From the NCBI GenBank assembly GCA_021798135.1, contig JAJZYI010000117.1, positions 1 to 9,653 of the forward strand: a stretch of DNA of 9,653 nucleotides, read 5' to 3'. The position numbers were made by a program, and so were the translations under genes. Origin of the DNA: Actinomycetes bacterium (lineage in GTDB: Bacteria; Actinomycetota; Acidimicrobiia; Acidimicrobiales; UBA8190). This document shows, piece after piece, positions 1-5,893 of the stretch. Each line of letters begins with the position of its first letter. Within the stretch, counting starts at the first letter, position 1. Below the pieces are notes generated by a model, which was not told the DNA's origin, ran no database searches, and worked only from the letters and a program-made list of their open reading frames with translations.

Positions 1-40
1 GGGTGCCAGGGTGCCAGGGTGCCGGGGCGCCGGGGCGCCG
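1..40. repeat. 8-bp tandem repeat at left edge, five copies
   Basis: Five consecutive 8-mers are visible from base 1: GGGTGCCA twice, GGGTGCCG once, GGGCGCCG twice. A decayed GGGACGGG follows. The repeat is cut by the window edge, so it may be longer. It lies beyond the stop of the methyltransferase gene. The whole stretch 1-125 shows no gene I can support. A GTG-initiated reading frame on the minus strand is open to the edge, but 125 bases are too few to judge it. Confidence 0.75.
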
Positions 41-125
41 GGGACGGGGCTGGGGCCCGGCGCTGCCGCCCGGTGCCGGCGCGCCCAGCGGGCTCCCCGG
101 ACCGCCACCGCGGGCTCGGCAAGGG

Positions 126-1244
126 TCAGCCGGCCGGCGCGGCCCCCCCGGACACCCGCATCCACAGCGCGCCACCGGGGTTCTCGAGCATGGCGGGGAG
201 CTCCTCGGCGATGGCCGAGCGGTGGCACGTCGCCAGGTAGTGGTTCCAGAGCACGATCTCGAAGCGGGAGTTGTGCAGCAGGAAGGCGTGCAGCAGGTAG
301 CACTCGTTCCACGCCCGCCCCATCGTCACCCAGTGCCGCAGGTACTCGAACGGCCAGAAGATGTCGTGGACGTGGACGTGGACGCCGTCGGCGAGGACGG
401 GCAGCACCTCGGTGTACAGGAACTGCACGTCGCTGCCGGTCTTGAGCACGTGGGAGCTGTCGATGAACAGGACGTCGTTGGCCTGGAGCGAGGCGAACCG
501 TTCGAGCGGCACCGACTGCACGGGCTGGGCCAGCACCTCGAGCGGGTCCCCCTGGCGCGCCAGGCCGCGCAGGAGGTCCGGGTAGGGCTCCACCGCCGTC
601 ACCTGCAGCTTGCCGTCGAGGTACCGCTCGCTGGCGTCGAGCGCCAGGGCGGTGCTGAAGCCGCTGCCGACCTCCAGGTACCGCCTCGGCCGCAGCCGCC
701 GCAGCATCGCCAGGGTCATCGCCGCGTCCCCGACGCCGTAGTTCGGGTTGTCCAGCCGGTAGCGGGTCGGCACCACGGGGTCGTGGAGCGAGCTGGCGCG
801 CGCGAGCACGGCCAGCTCCCGGAACAGGCGAAGCTGCTCCTCGGCCCGCAGCGCCACGCCGGGCAGCGGCCGGTCGCTGGCGAACAGCCAGTCTGCCTGG
901 GCGTCGATCTCGGCCAGGTCGGGCACCGGCGAGTAGAAGTGACCGGGCGCGGCCTCGGTGAGGAACGGCGCCACCGACGGCGGCACCAGCACGGGCACCG
1001 GCGGCGGGGCCCCCGGGGCGCCGCCCTGCGGGCGGGCGCCGGCTCCCGCGACCGTGCCGGTGCCGGGCGACCCGGCGGCCGCCGCCGCCAGCTGCTCGCG
1101 CAGCCGTTCCACCTGGGCCTGCAGGGCGGCGATCTCGCCGCTGCGGCGCAGCCTGCGGATGGCGTCGTCCAGCCGGGTGACGCGGCCCGCCGCTCGTCGC
1201 AGGGGTCGGCGGTACCGGGAGGCGGCCACGCCCCATCGTGCCAC
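126..1244 (-). CDS. Class I SAM-dependent methyltransferase with N-terminal coiled coil
   Basis: The 372-residue product has three parts. Residues about 22-57 are charged and heptad-like (LDDAIRRLRRSGEIAALQAQ onward), a probable coiled coil. Residues about 54-92 are an Ala/Gly/Pro-rich linker. From about residue 100 there is a Rossmann-type methyltransferase domain. Motif I is YLEVGSGFST (189-198), the acidic ribose-binding position is in VEPYP (218-222), IDSSH (261-265) fits motif IV, and HVHDIF (291-296) follows. This pattern resembles the Methyltransf_24 family, whose members often sit in glycan or secondary-metabolite loci; the substrate cannot be read from sequence. The GTG at 1244 is chosen because it is the first in-frame start after the pfk stop, 16 nt away. 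The GTG at 1229 is an alternative, and neither has a clear Shine-Dalgarno. The in-frame ATG at 1739 lies inside pfk and is rejected. Tight spacing suggests co-transcription with pfk. No terminator was recognised downstream. Confidence 0.85.
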   Translation of the reverse strand: MARWGVAASRYRRPLRRAAGRVTRLDDAIRRLRRSGEIAALQAQVERLREQLAAAAAGSPGTGTVAGAGARPQGGAPGAPPPVPVLVPPSVAPFLTEAAPGHFYSPVPDLAEIDAQADWLFASDRPLPGVALRAEEQLRLFRELAVLARASSLHDPVVPTRYRLDNPNYGVGDAAMTLAMLRRLRPRRYLEVGSGFSTALALDASERYLDGKLQVTAVEPYPDLLRGLARQGDPLEVLAQPVQSVPLERFASLQANDVLFIDSSHVLKTGSDVQFLYTEVLPVLADGVHVHVHDIFWPFEYLRHWVTMGRAWNECYLLHAFLLHNSRFEIVLWNHYLATCHRSAIAEELPAMLENPGGALWMRVSGGAAPAG

Positions 1245-1260
1245 GCACGGCCGGTGCGGC

Positions 1261-2289
1261 TCAGAAGAAGGCGGCAGCCACGTCGTGGAGCAGCTGGGGG
1301 TCGACCGTCTTGATGGCGTGGACCGCGTGGGGCAGCGGCACGCTGACGATCCGGTCGTTCTGCAGGGCGACCATGTGGCCGAACTGGCCGTCGTGCACGG
1401 CCTCGATCGCCGCGACGCCGAAGCGCGTCGCCAGCACGCGGTCGTAGGCGGTGGGGGTGCCCCCGCGCTGGACGTGGCCGAGGATGGTGACCCGGGTCTC
1501 GAAGCCGGTGCGCCGCTCGATCTCCGGGGCCAGCACGTTGGCGATGCCACCGAGGCGCGGGTGGCCGAAGTGGTCGACCTCGTTGGAGGCGACCTCGATG
1601 GTGCCCTCGGCGGGGACGGCCCCCTCCGCCACCACCACGATCGACGCGAAGCGGCCCTTGGCGTGGCGGGCACGAAGCCGCTCGCACACCTCGTCGATGT
1701 CGAACGGCTCCTCGGGGACGAGGATCTCCGCGGCGCCACCGGCGATGCCGGCGTACGTGGCGATCCACCCGGCGTGCCGGCCCATCACCTCGCACACGAT
1801 CACCCTGTCGTGGGACTCGGCCGTCGTGTGCAGCCGGTCGATGGCCTCGGTGGCGACCTGCACCGCCGTGTTGAACCCGAAGGTCACCTCGGTCGCCGAC
1901 AGGTCGTTGTCGATCGTCTTGGGGACGCCGACGACGGCCACGCCCTCCTCGTGGAGGCGCCAGGCCACCCCGAGCGTGTCCTCGCCGCCGATCGCCACCA
2001 ACGCCTCGATGCCCTCGCGGTGCAGGGTCGCCCGCACCCGCTGCCCCCCGTCCGGCAGCTTGTAGGGGTTGGTCCTCGACGTGCCGAGGATCGTCCCGCC
2101 CCGCGGCAGGATGCCGCGGCACGCCTCGACGTCGAGCGGCTGCGTGACGCCGTCGAGCGCCCCCCGCCAGCCGTCCCGGAAGCCGACGAAGTCGTCCCCG
2201 TAGAACACCTCGCCCTTGCGGACGACCGCCCGGATCACCGCGTTGAGCCCCGGGCAGTCCCCTCCGCCGGTGAGCAGTCCGACTCGCAT
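1261..2289 (-). CDS. pfkA: 6-phosphofructokinase, group III (ATP or PPi donor ambiguous)
   Basis: The 342-residue protein phosphorylates fructose 6-phosphate to fructose 1,6-bisphosphate in glycolysis, in the cytoplasm. Landmarks are the N-terminal GGGDCPGLNAVIR loop (8-20), GGEDT (101-105), PKTIDND (123-129, with D127 as catalytic base), MGRHAGW (169-175) and GHVQRGG (271-277). It resembles the actinobacterial enzymes of Streptomyces and Amycolatopsis. Positions 104 and 124 align without gaps to E. coli PfkA; here they are Asp and Lys instead of the two Gly of classical ATP enzymes. Asp/Lys is the signature of PPi-dependent enzymes, yet to my recollection some actinobacterial enzymes with the same pair are reported to use ATP, so the donor is not settled. 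The ATG is supported by a strong AGGAGGTG seven bases upstream. The gene has its own likely promoter and probably carries the downstream methyltransferase on the same message. Confidence 0.95.
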   Translation of the reverse strand: MRVGLLTGGGDCPGLNAVIRAVVRKGEVFYGDDFVGFRDGWRGALDGVTQPLDVEACRGILPRGGTILGTSRTNPYKLPDGGQRVRATLHREGIEALVAIGGEDTLGVAWRLHEEGVAVVGVPKTIDNDLSATEVTFGFNTAVQVATEAIDRLHTTAESHDRVIVCEVMGRHAGWIATYAGIAGGAAEILVPEEPFDIDEVCERLRARHAKGRFASIVVVAEGAVPAEGTIEVASNEVDHFGHPRLGGIANVLAPEIERRTGFETRVTILGHVQRGGTPTAYDRVLATRFGVAAIEAVHDGQFGHMVALQNDRIVSVPLPHAVHAIKTVDPQLLHDVAAAFF

Positions 2290-2296
2290 GGGGCAG

Positions 2297-2304
2297 CACC
2301 TCCT
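2297..2304 (-). promoter_or_regulatory. Shine-Dalgarno of pfk
   Basis: On the minus strand the sequence AGGAGGTG ends seven bases before the ATG at 2289. It is the strongest ribosome binding site in the window and fixes the start codon of pfk. Confidence 0.85.
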
Positions 2305-2327
2305 GCCGTCGTGCCGTCGCTGGGCCG

Positions 2328-2333
2328 AACCTA
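2328..2333 (-). promoter_or_regulatory. Probable -10 box of pfk
   Basis: TAGGTT on the minus strand matches the TANNNT actinobacterial -10 pattern. It places a transcription start near 2321 and gives a leader of about 30 nt containing the Shine-Dalgarno. No convincing -35 is visible 16-18 bases upstream. Similar boxes precede four other genes in the window, which raises confidence. Confidence 0.55.
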
Positions 2334-2374
2334 CTGCGGGCCGGGCCCGCCCTGGCGCCACGCGCGGGGCCCAC

Positions 2375-2464
2375 CATCCGGGCCAGTCGGTCCGGCCCGC
2401 CCGGCGAGGTCGGCGCCGCCATCCGGGCCAGTCGGTCCGGCCGGCCGGGCGAGGCCGGCGCCGC
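2375..2464. repeat. 45-bp direct tandem repeat, two copies
   Basis: Two abutting 45-bp copies (2375-2419 and 2420-2464) differ at only a few positions. Each begins CATCCGGGCCAGTCGGTCCG. Each copy can fold a short hairpin, GGCC or GGGCC pairing with GGCC or GGCCC around the AGTCGGTCC loop. The repeat sits in the 205-bp space between the hisS stop and the pfk start, just upstream of the pfk -10 box. It could act as hisS 3' structure or simply be a minisatellite; no T-tract follows on the minus strand, so it is not called a terminator. Confidence 0.8.
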
Positions 2465-2494
2465 TGCCCAGGTCGGACGGTGCGACCGCCGCGC

Positions 2495-3862
2495 CTACGC
2501 CTCGCCGGCCTGCAGCTCCCGCAGCACCGCCGGCAGGCCGTCGAACGGCGCCGACGTGGTGGCACCGTCGGCGAGCCGGCGGACCTGGGCGACGCCCGAG
2601 GCCAGCTCGTCCGGCCCGACCAGGACCACCGCGCCGAACCCGGCCCGGTCGGCGAAGCGCATCTGCTTCTGCAGGCGCTGGACACCCGGGTACACCTGGG
2701 CGTTGACGCCGGCGGAGCGAGCCGCAGCGGCCAGGGCGAGGTACCGCTCGGGCGGCACGCCGTCGAACACGGCGAACAGGGCGTACGCGGTGGTGCTGCG
2801 GGCGGTCGCCAGCCCGAGCGCCTCGACCCCGTCCAGCAGCCGGTCGATGCCGACGGACCCGCCCACGCCCGCCACGGGCTCGTCGCGCGAGAACATGGCC
2901 GTGAGCCGGTCGTACCGGCCGCCGGAGCAGACGCTGCCGATGTCCGGGAGGTCGTTGAGCGTGGTCTCGAAGACCATCCCCGTGTAGTAGTCGAGCCCCC
3001 GGGCGATCGAGAGGTCGACGACGCAGGCACCCGCGGGCACGCCCGCCGCCTCCACCCAGGCCGACACGTCGAGCAGGCGCTGCGCGCTGTCGTCCAGGGC
3101 ACTGCCGAGGCCGTGGGCCTGCAGCTCCCGGACGACGTCGCCGGCGGGGCCCTGCACCTCCACCGCGGCGAGCAGCGCCTTGACCTGCTCCGGGGTGGCC
3201 CCGAGCTCGGCGAGCTCGGCCTCGACGGCGGCGTGCCCCAGCTTGGCCAGCTTGTCCACCACCCGAAGGACCTGCGCCACCGCGGCCTCCGGGATGCCCG
3301 CGTGGCGGACCACGTTGGTGAGCAGCGTCCGGCTGTTGAGGCGGATGGTGAACGGGGGTGCCTGCAGGCGGCGGAGGATCTCGTGCACCACCGTGACGAT
3401 CCCTGCGTCCGCCATGGCCGAGTCCGCCCCGAGGGTGTCGAAGTCGAACTGCAGGAACTCGCGGGAACGGCCGCGCTGGGTGTTCTCGCCCCGCCACACC
3501 GTCCCCCACTGGTACAGGCTCACCGGGAACGGCAGCGTCCCGCGGTGCTGCGACACGAAGCGGGCCAGGGGGACGGTCAGGTCGAAGCGCAGGCCCACGC
3601 GCCGGCCGCTCGGGTCGGCGAACCGGTACATCTGGCGGTCGCTCTCGGAGCCGCCCTTGCCCGTCAGGACCTCCTCGAACTCGAGCGCCGGCGTGCGGAT
3701 CGGGGCGAAGCCGTGGCGGTGCAGCACCTCGCGCGCGCCCTCCACGCAGCGCTCCACCGCCAGCGCCCGGGGCGGCAGCGCGTCCCGGAAGCCCTTGGGC
3801 GTCCGGGGCTCGATGATGCCGCCAGTCGGCGTGCTGGCGCCGGGTTCCGGTGTCTCGGCCAC
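2495..3862 (-). CDS. hisS: Histidyl-tRNA synthetase, with eukaryote/archaeal-looking motif 2
   Basis: This class II synthetase (455 residues, slightly long for a bacterial HisRS) charges tRNA-His. The N-terminal catalytic part starts with EPRTPKGFRD (18-27). Motif 2 runs from LYQWGTVWRGEN (116-127) through GRSREFLQFDFDTLG (131-145). The histidine-specific elements are IARGLDYYTG (286-295) and GGRYD (314-318), and motif 3 is GVGGSVGIDRL (332-342). Residues about 358-455 are the anticodon-binding domain. REF-Q-DFD in motif 2 and ARGLDYYTG look more like the eukaryote/archaeal type than E. coli HisRS. The GTG at 3862 is chosen because a -10 box ends seven bases before it and no Shine-Dalgarno is present, suggesting a leaderless message. 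The longer ATG frame from 4096 would translate the 18-bp repeat array and is rejected. The gene is divergent from the FKBP gene. Confidence 0.95.
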   Translation of the reverse strand: MAETPEPGASTPTGGIIEPRTPKGFRDALPPRALAVERCVEGAREVLHRHGFAPIRTPALEFEEVLTGKGGSESDRQMYRFADPSGRRVGLRFDLTVPLARFVSQHRGTLPFPVSLYQWGTVWRGENTQRGRSREFLQFDFDTLGADSAMADAGIVTVVHEILRRLQAPPFTIRLNSRTLLTNVVRHAGIPEAAVAQVLRVVDKLAKLGHAAVEAELAELGATPEQVKALLAAVEVQGPAGDVVRELQAHGLGSALDDSAQRLLDVSAWVEAAGVPAGACVVDLSIARGLDYYTGMVFETTLNDLPDIGSVCSGGRYDRLTAMFSRDEPVAGVGGSVGIDRLLDGVEALGLATARSTTAYALFAVFDGVPPERYLALAAAARSAGVNAQVYPGVQRLQKQMRFADRAGFGAVVLVGPDELASGVAQVRRLADGATTSAPFDGLPAVLRELQAGEA

Positions 3863-3869
3863 GGGCTGC

Positions 3870-3875
3870 AGCCTA
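3870..3875 (-). promoter_or_regulatory. Probable -10 box of leaderless hisS
   Basis: TAGGCT on the minus strand lies seven bases before the GTG at 3862. That spacing would place the transcription start at or within a base or two of the start codon. No Shine-Dalgarno is present, so a leaderless mRNA, common in actinobacteria, is the simplest reading. No clear -35 was seen. Confidence 0.55.
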
Positions 3876-3914
3876 CCGGGCGCCTCCCCGGGCCCCGGGC
3901 GGCCGGCCGTCCCC

Positions 3915-4022
3915 GAGCAGCACAGCCGGCCCGAGCAGCACAGCCGGCCCGAGCAGCACAGCCGGCCCGAGCAGCACAGCCGGCCCGAGCAGCACAGCCG
4001 GCCCGAGCAGCACAGCCGGGCC
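3915..4022. repeat. 18-bp tandem repeat, six copies, between divergent promoters
   Basis: The unit GAGCAGCACAGCCGGCCC is repeated head to tail at 3915, 3933, 3951, 3969, 3987 and 4005. The first five copies are identical and the sixth differs only at its third-last base. There are no spacers, so this is not a CRISPR. The array occupies most of the interval between the hisS and FKBP -10 boxes. Its last copy ends four bases before the FKBP -10 and covers the place where the -35 would be. The 18-bp period is six codons and the array is open in several frames, but no gene reads through it convincingly. Confidence 0.95.
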
Positions 4023-4026
4023 CGGG

Positions 4027-4032
4027 TAGGTT
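4027..4032 (+). promoter_or_regulatory. Probable -10 box of the FKBP gene
   Basis: TAGGTT fits TANNNT and predicts a start of transcription near 4039, giving a leader of about 23 nt with GAGGAGG at 4051-4057. The expected -35 position falls inside the last 18-bp repeat and has no consensus match. Confidence 0.55.
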
Positions 4033-4061
4033 GTGGGTTCCCCCACCGCCGAGGAGGCGCC

Positions 4062-4430
4062 ATGGACAAGCCCGACGTCGAGGTCCCCCAGGGCAACCCG
4101 CCCGAGGAGCTCCAGGTGGAGGACGTCGTGGTCGGCGACGGGGAGGAGGCCCGTCCGGGGCACCAGGTCTCGGTGCACTACGTGGGCGTGGCGTGGTCCA
4201 CCGGCGGGCAGTTCGACGCCTCGTGGGACCGCGGCGAGCCCTTCGAGTTCGGCCTGGGCGGGGGCCAGGTGATCCAGGGATGGGACCAGGGCGTGGCCGG
4301 GATGCGGGTGGGCGGGCGGCGCCGCCTGACCATCCCCCCGCATCTCGGCTACGGCCAGCGCGGGGCCGGCGGGGTGATCAGGGGCGGCGAGACCCTGGTG
4401 TTCGTCGTCGACCTGCTCGGGGTCCGCTGA
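4062..4430 (+). CDS. FKBP-type peptidyl-prolyl cis-trans isomerase
   Basis: The 122-residue single-domain protein speeds cis-trans isomerisation of X-Pro bonds and helps proteins fold. The FKBP pocket is well preserved: VHYVG with Tyr40, FDASWDRGEPFEF (51-63) with Phe51, Asp52 and Phe61/63, VIQGWDQG (70-77) with Val70, Ile71 and Trp74, IPPHLGYG (91-98) with Tyr97, and LVFVVDLL (112-119) with Phe114. There is no signal peptide or membrane segment, so it should be cytoplasmic. The N-terminal 15 residues are polar and proline-rich. The ATG is preceded by GAGGAGG four bases upstream and by its own -10 box. The gene appears monocistronic: 212 bases separate it from the next gene, which has its own promoter. 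Confidence 0.95.
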   Translation: MDKPDVEVPQGNPPEELQVEDVVVGDGEEARPGHQVSVHYVGVAWSTGGQFDASWDRGEPFEFGLGGGQVIQGWDQGVAGMRVGGRRRLTIPPHLGYGQRGAGGVIRGGETLVFVVDLLGVR

Positions 4431-4551
4431 CGCGGAGCCCGGGGTGGGCGGCGCCGCACCCTCCGGACGGGCGCGTGCAGGCTCGGACGACGCCAGCGAG
4501 GAGCCGGGTGAGCCGAGCACCAGCCCACGCCGCCTGACCCAGCCCACGCCG

Positions 4552-4567
4552 GCCCGGCGAGCCGGGC
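4552..4567 (+). terminator. Possible GC hairpin terminator after the FKBP gene
   Basis: GCCCGG (4552-4557) pairs perfectly with CCGGGC (4562-4567) around a four-base loop, 120 bases after the FKBP stop and before the next promoter. No T-tract follows. Actinobacterial terminators often lack one, but at this GC content such stems also arise by chance. A 12-bp direct repeat (4521-4532 and 4540-4551) lies just upstream. The rest of 4431-4600 shows nothing I can name. Confidence 0.25.
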
Positions 4568-4600
4568 GCCAGGCCACGGTGCCGGCCGATGGGGCCGGTG

Positions 4601-4606
4601 TAGAGT
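4601..4606 (+). promoter_or_regulatory. Probable -10 box of the glycosyltransferase operon
   Basis: TAGAGT fits TANNNT and predicts transcription from about 4613, with a leader of about 30 nt before the TTG start. No recognisable -35 is present. It would drive the coupled genes from 4643 to 8432. Confidence 0.5.
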
Positions 4607-4629
4607 CGCCACCTCGCCGGTCCCGACCC

Positions 4630-4635
4630 GAGGTG
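4630..4635 (+). promoter_or_regulatory. Ribosome binding site deciding a TTG start
   Basis: GAGGTG lies seven bases before the TTG at 4643 but 16 bases before the alternative in-frame GTG at 4652. The spacing favours the TTG start. Confidence 0.5.
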
Positions 4636-4642
4636 CCTTCGG

Positions 4643-5893
4643 TTGGCCGCTGTGTCACCGCCCCCGCTGCTGGTCCTGTCGCCCATCGAGCCGCGCACGA
4701 GCGGCAACGGCCTCGCCATGCGGGCCGCGACGATGGTCGCCGCCGCCCGGGCGCTGGCCGACGTCACCGTCGTGGTGGTCCCGGTGGCCGGGACCCCGCC
4801 GGGTCGGCCCTCCGACCTGCGCGTGCCCGTGCACGTCGCCGCGCCCGTGCCGCCCGGGCGCTCCAGGGCGGCCACCGCCGCCCTGCTGGCCGTCGCCACC
4901 TGGCGCGACCTGCTCGCCGAGATCGGCCACGTCCCCGGGCTGCCCGTGGCGTCACCGGCCCTGGCGGCCAGCGTGGTGCCGGCCTCGATGATGACGGGCA
5001 CGGCGGTGCTGGCCCTTCGCTCCTACCTGGGTCCGTTGGGGCTGGCCGTCGCCGAGCGCCTGCAAGCCCCCTGGACGGCGCTCGACCTCGACGACGACGA
5101 CGAGGCCGTGGCGAGCGCCCAGGGTTCCGACGCCGCGGCGGTGCGCCGCCTGGTGGCGGCCGTCGCCACCCGGTACGACGCCGTGAGCCTGGCCTCGCCG
5201 GTCGACGCCGAGGGCGTGGCGCGGCGCCTCGGCGTCGGCACGCACACCGTCCCGAACGCCGTGGCGGTGCCCGCGGTCCGGCCGCCGGCACGGCCGGGCC
5301 GCGATCGGGTCCTCTTCGTGGGCAACCTGTCGTACCCGCCGAACGTGGGCGCCGCCATGGACCTGGCCGAACGGGTGGTCCCCGAGGTCCGGCGGCGCCT
5401 GGGGCGACCGGTGCGGCTGCAGCTGGTCGGGGCGCACCGGGCCGACGGGCCCCTTCCCCGCCTGGCGACCCTGCCCGGCGTGGAGGTCACCGGATGGGTG
5501 GAGGACCTGGCACCGCTGTACGCGGCCGCTGACGTGGTGGTTGCTCCCCTCGCCGTCGGCAGCGGCACGCGCATCAAGCTCCTGGAGGCGTTCGCCATGG
5601 GCGTGCCCGTCGTGACCACGCCGGTCGGCAGCGCCGGGCTGGCGGTCCGGGCCGGCACGCACCTGCTGGTCGGCCACACACCCGACCAGGTCGCGGCCGC
5701 CACCGCCGCCGTCCTCGACGACACGGCGCTGGGCGACCGGCTGGCCGCCGCCGCCTTCGACCTGGTGTCGGCCCGCTACGCACACGCGGTGGTGGCGGGT
5801 GACGTCGCCGGCTTCCTGGCCGCGGCTGCCGATCACGGCACGCGGCGGGCACCGGCGGTACGGGCGACGGCGGGCCGTCGGCGCCGGCCGTGA
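4643..5893 (+). CDS. Glycosyltransferase, GT4-like (GT-B fold)
   Basis: The 416-residue protein looks like a retaining GT-B glycosyltransferase. The N-terminal domain carries a glycine loop in RTSGNGLAMR (18-27), where acceptor or nucleotide phosphate would lie. The C-terminal domain starts at LFVGNLSYPPNVGAA (224-238), which is typical of transferases annotated near exopolysaccharide or PEP-CTERM loci. It contains GWVEDLAPLYAAADVVVAPL (284-303) and the donor-binding stretch GSGTRIKLLEAFAMGVPVVT (306-325) with Glu315. No signal peptide or membrane helix is apparent, so it should be cytoplasmic or peripheral. The sugar and acceptor cannot be inferred. TTG at 4643 is preferred on ribosome-binding-site spacing, with GTG at 4652 possible. 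Its TGA overlaps the next gene's GTG in GTGA, so the two are probably translationally coupled. The last ~20 residues are a basic tail without similarity to the family. Confidence 0.85.
   Translation: MAAVSPPPLLVLSPIEPRTSGNGLAMRAATMVAAARALADVTVVVVPVAGTPPGRPSDLRVPVHVAAPVPPGRSRAATAALLAVATWRDLLAEIGHVPGLPVASPALAASVVPASMMTGTAVLALRSYLGPLGLAVAERLQAPWTALDLDDDDEAVASAQGSDAAAVRRLVAAVATRYDAVSLASPVDAEGVARRLGVGTHTVPNAVAVPAVRPPARPGRDRVLFVGNLSYPPNVGAAMDLAERVVPEVRRRLGRPVRLQLVGAHRADGPLPRLATLPGVEVTGWVEDLAPLYAAADVVVAPLAVGSGTRIKLLEAFAMGVPVVTTPVGSAGLAVRAGTHLLVGHTPDQVAAATAAVLDDTALGDRLAAAAFDLVSARYAHAVVAGDVAGFLAAAADHGTRRAPAVRATAGRRRRP

Noticed and set aside
3..1313. Long plus-strand open frame over the methyltransferase
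   Set aside because: It is antisense to a gene with clear methyltransferase motifs. Its product is low-complexity Arg/Gly/His/Val without recognisable domains, as expected from GC-rich antisense frames.
1245..1739. N-terminal extension of the methyltransferase to the ATG at 1739
   Set aside because: It lies wholly or largely within pfk in another frame and gives Ser/Arg-rich sequence with no family similarity.
3915..4022. CRISPR-like array
   Set aside because: The 18-bp units abut without spacers and no cas genes are present; it is a simple tandem repeat.
3863..4096. N-terminal extension of hisS to the ATG at 4096
   Set aside because: It would translate the 18-bp repeats as LCCSGR units and overlap the FKBP start; the -10 box next to the GTG at 3862 explains the shorter start.
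4442..4461. Hairpin just after the FKBP stop
   Set aside because: The GGGTG/CACCC stem competes with an internal GCGGCGCCGC palindrome and has no T-tract; too weak to call.
2216..4537. 773-codon plus-strand open frame
   Set aside because: It runs antisense to hisS, through the repeat array and out of frame through the FKBP gene. No domain is recognisable.
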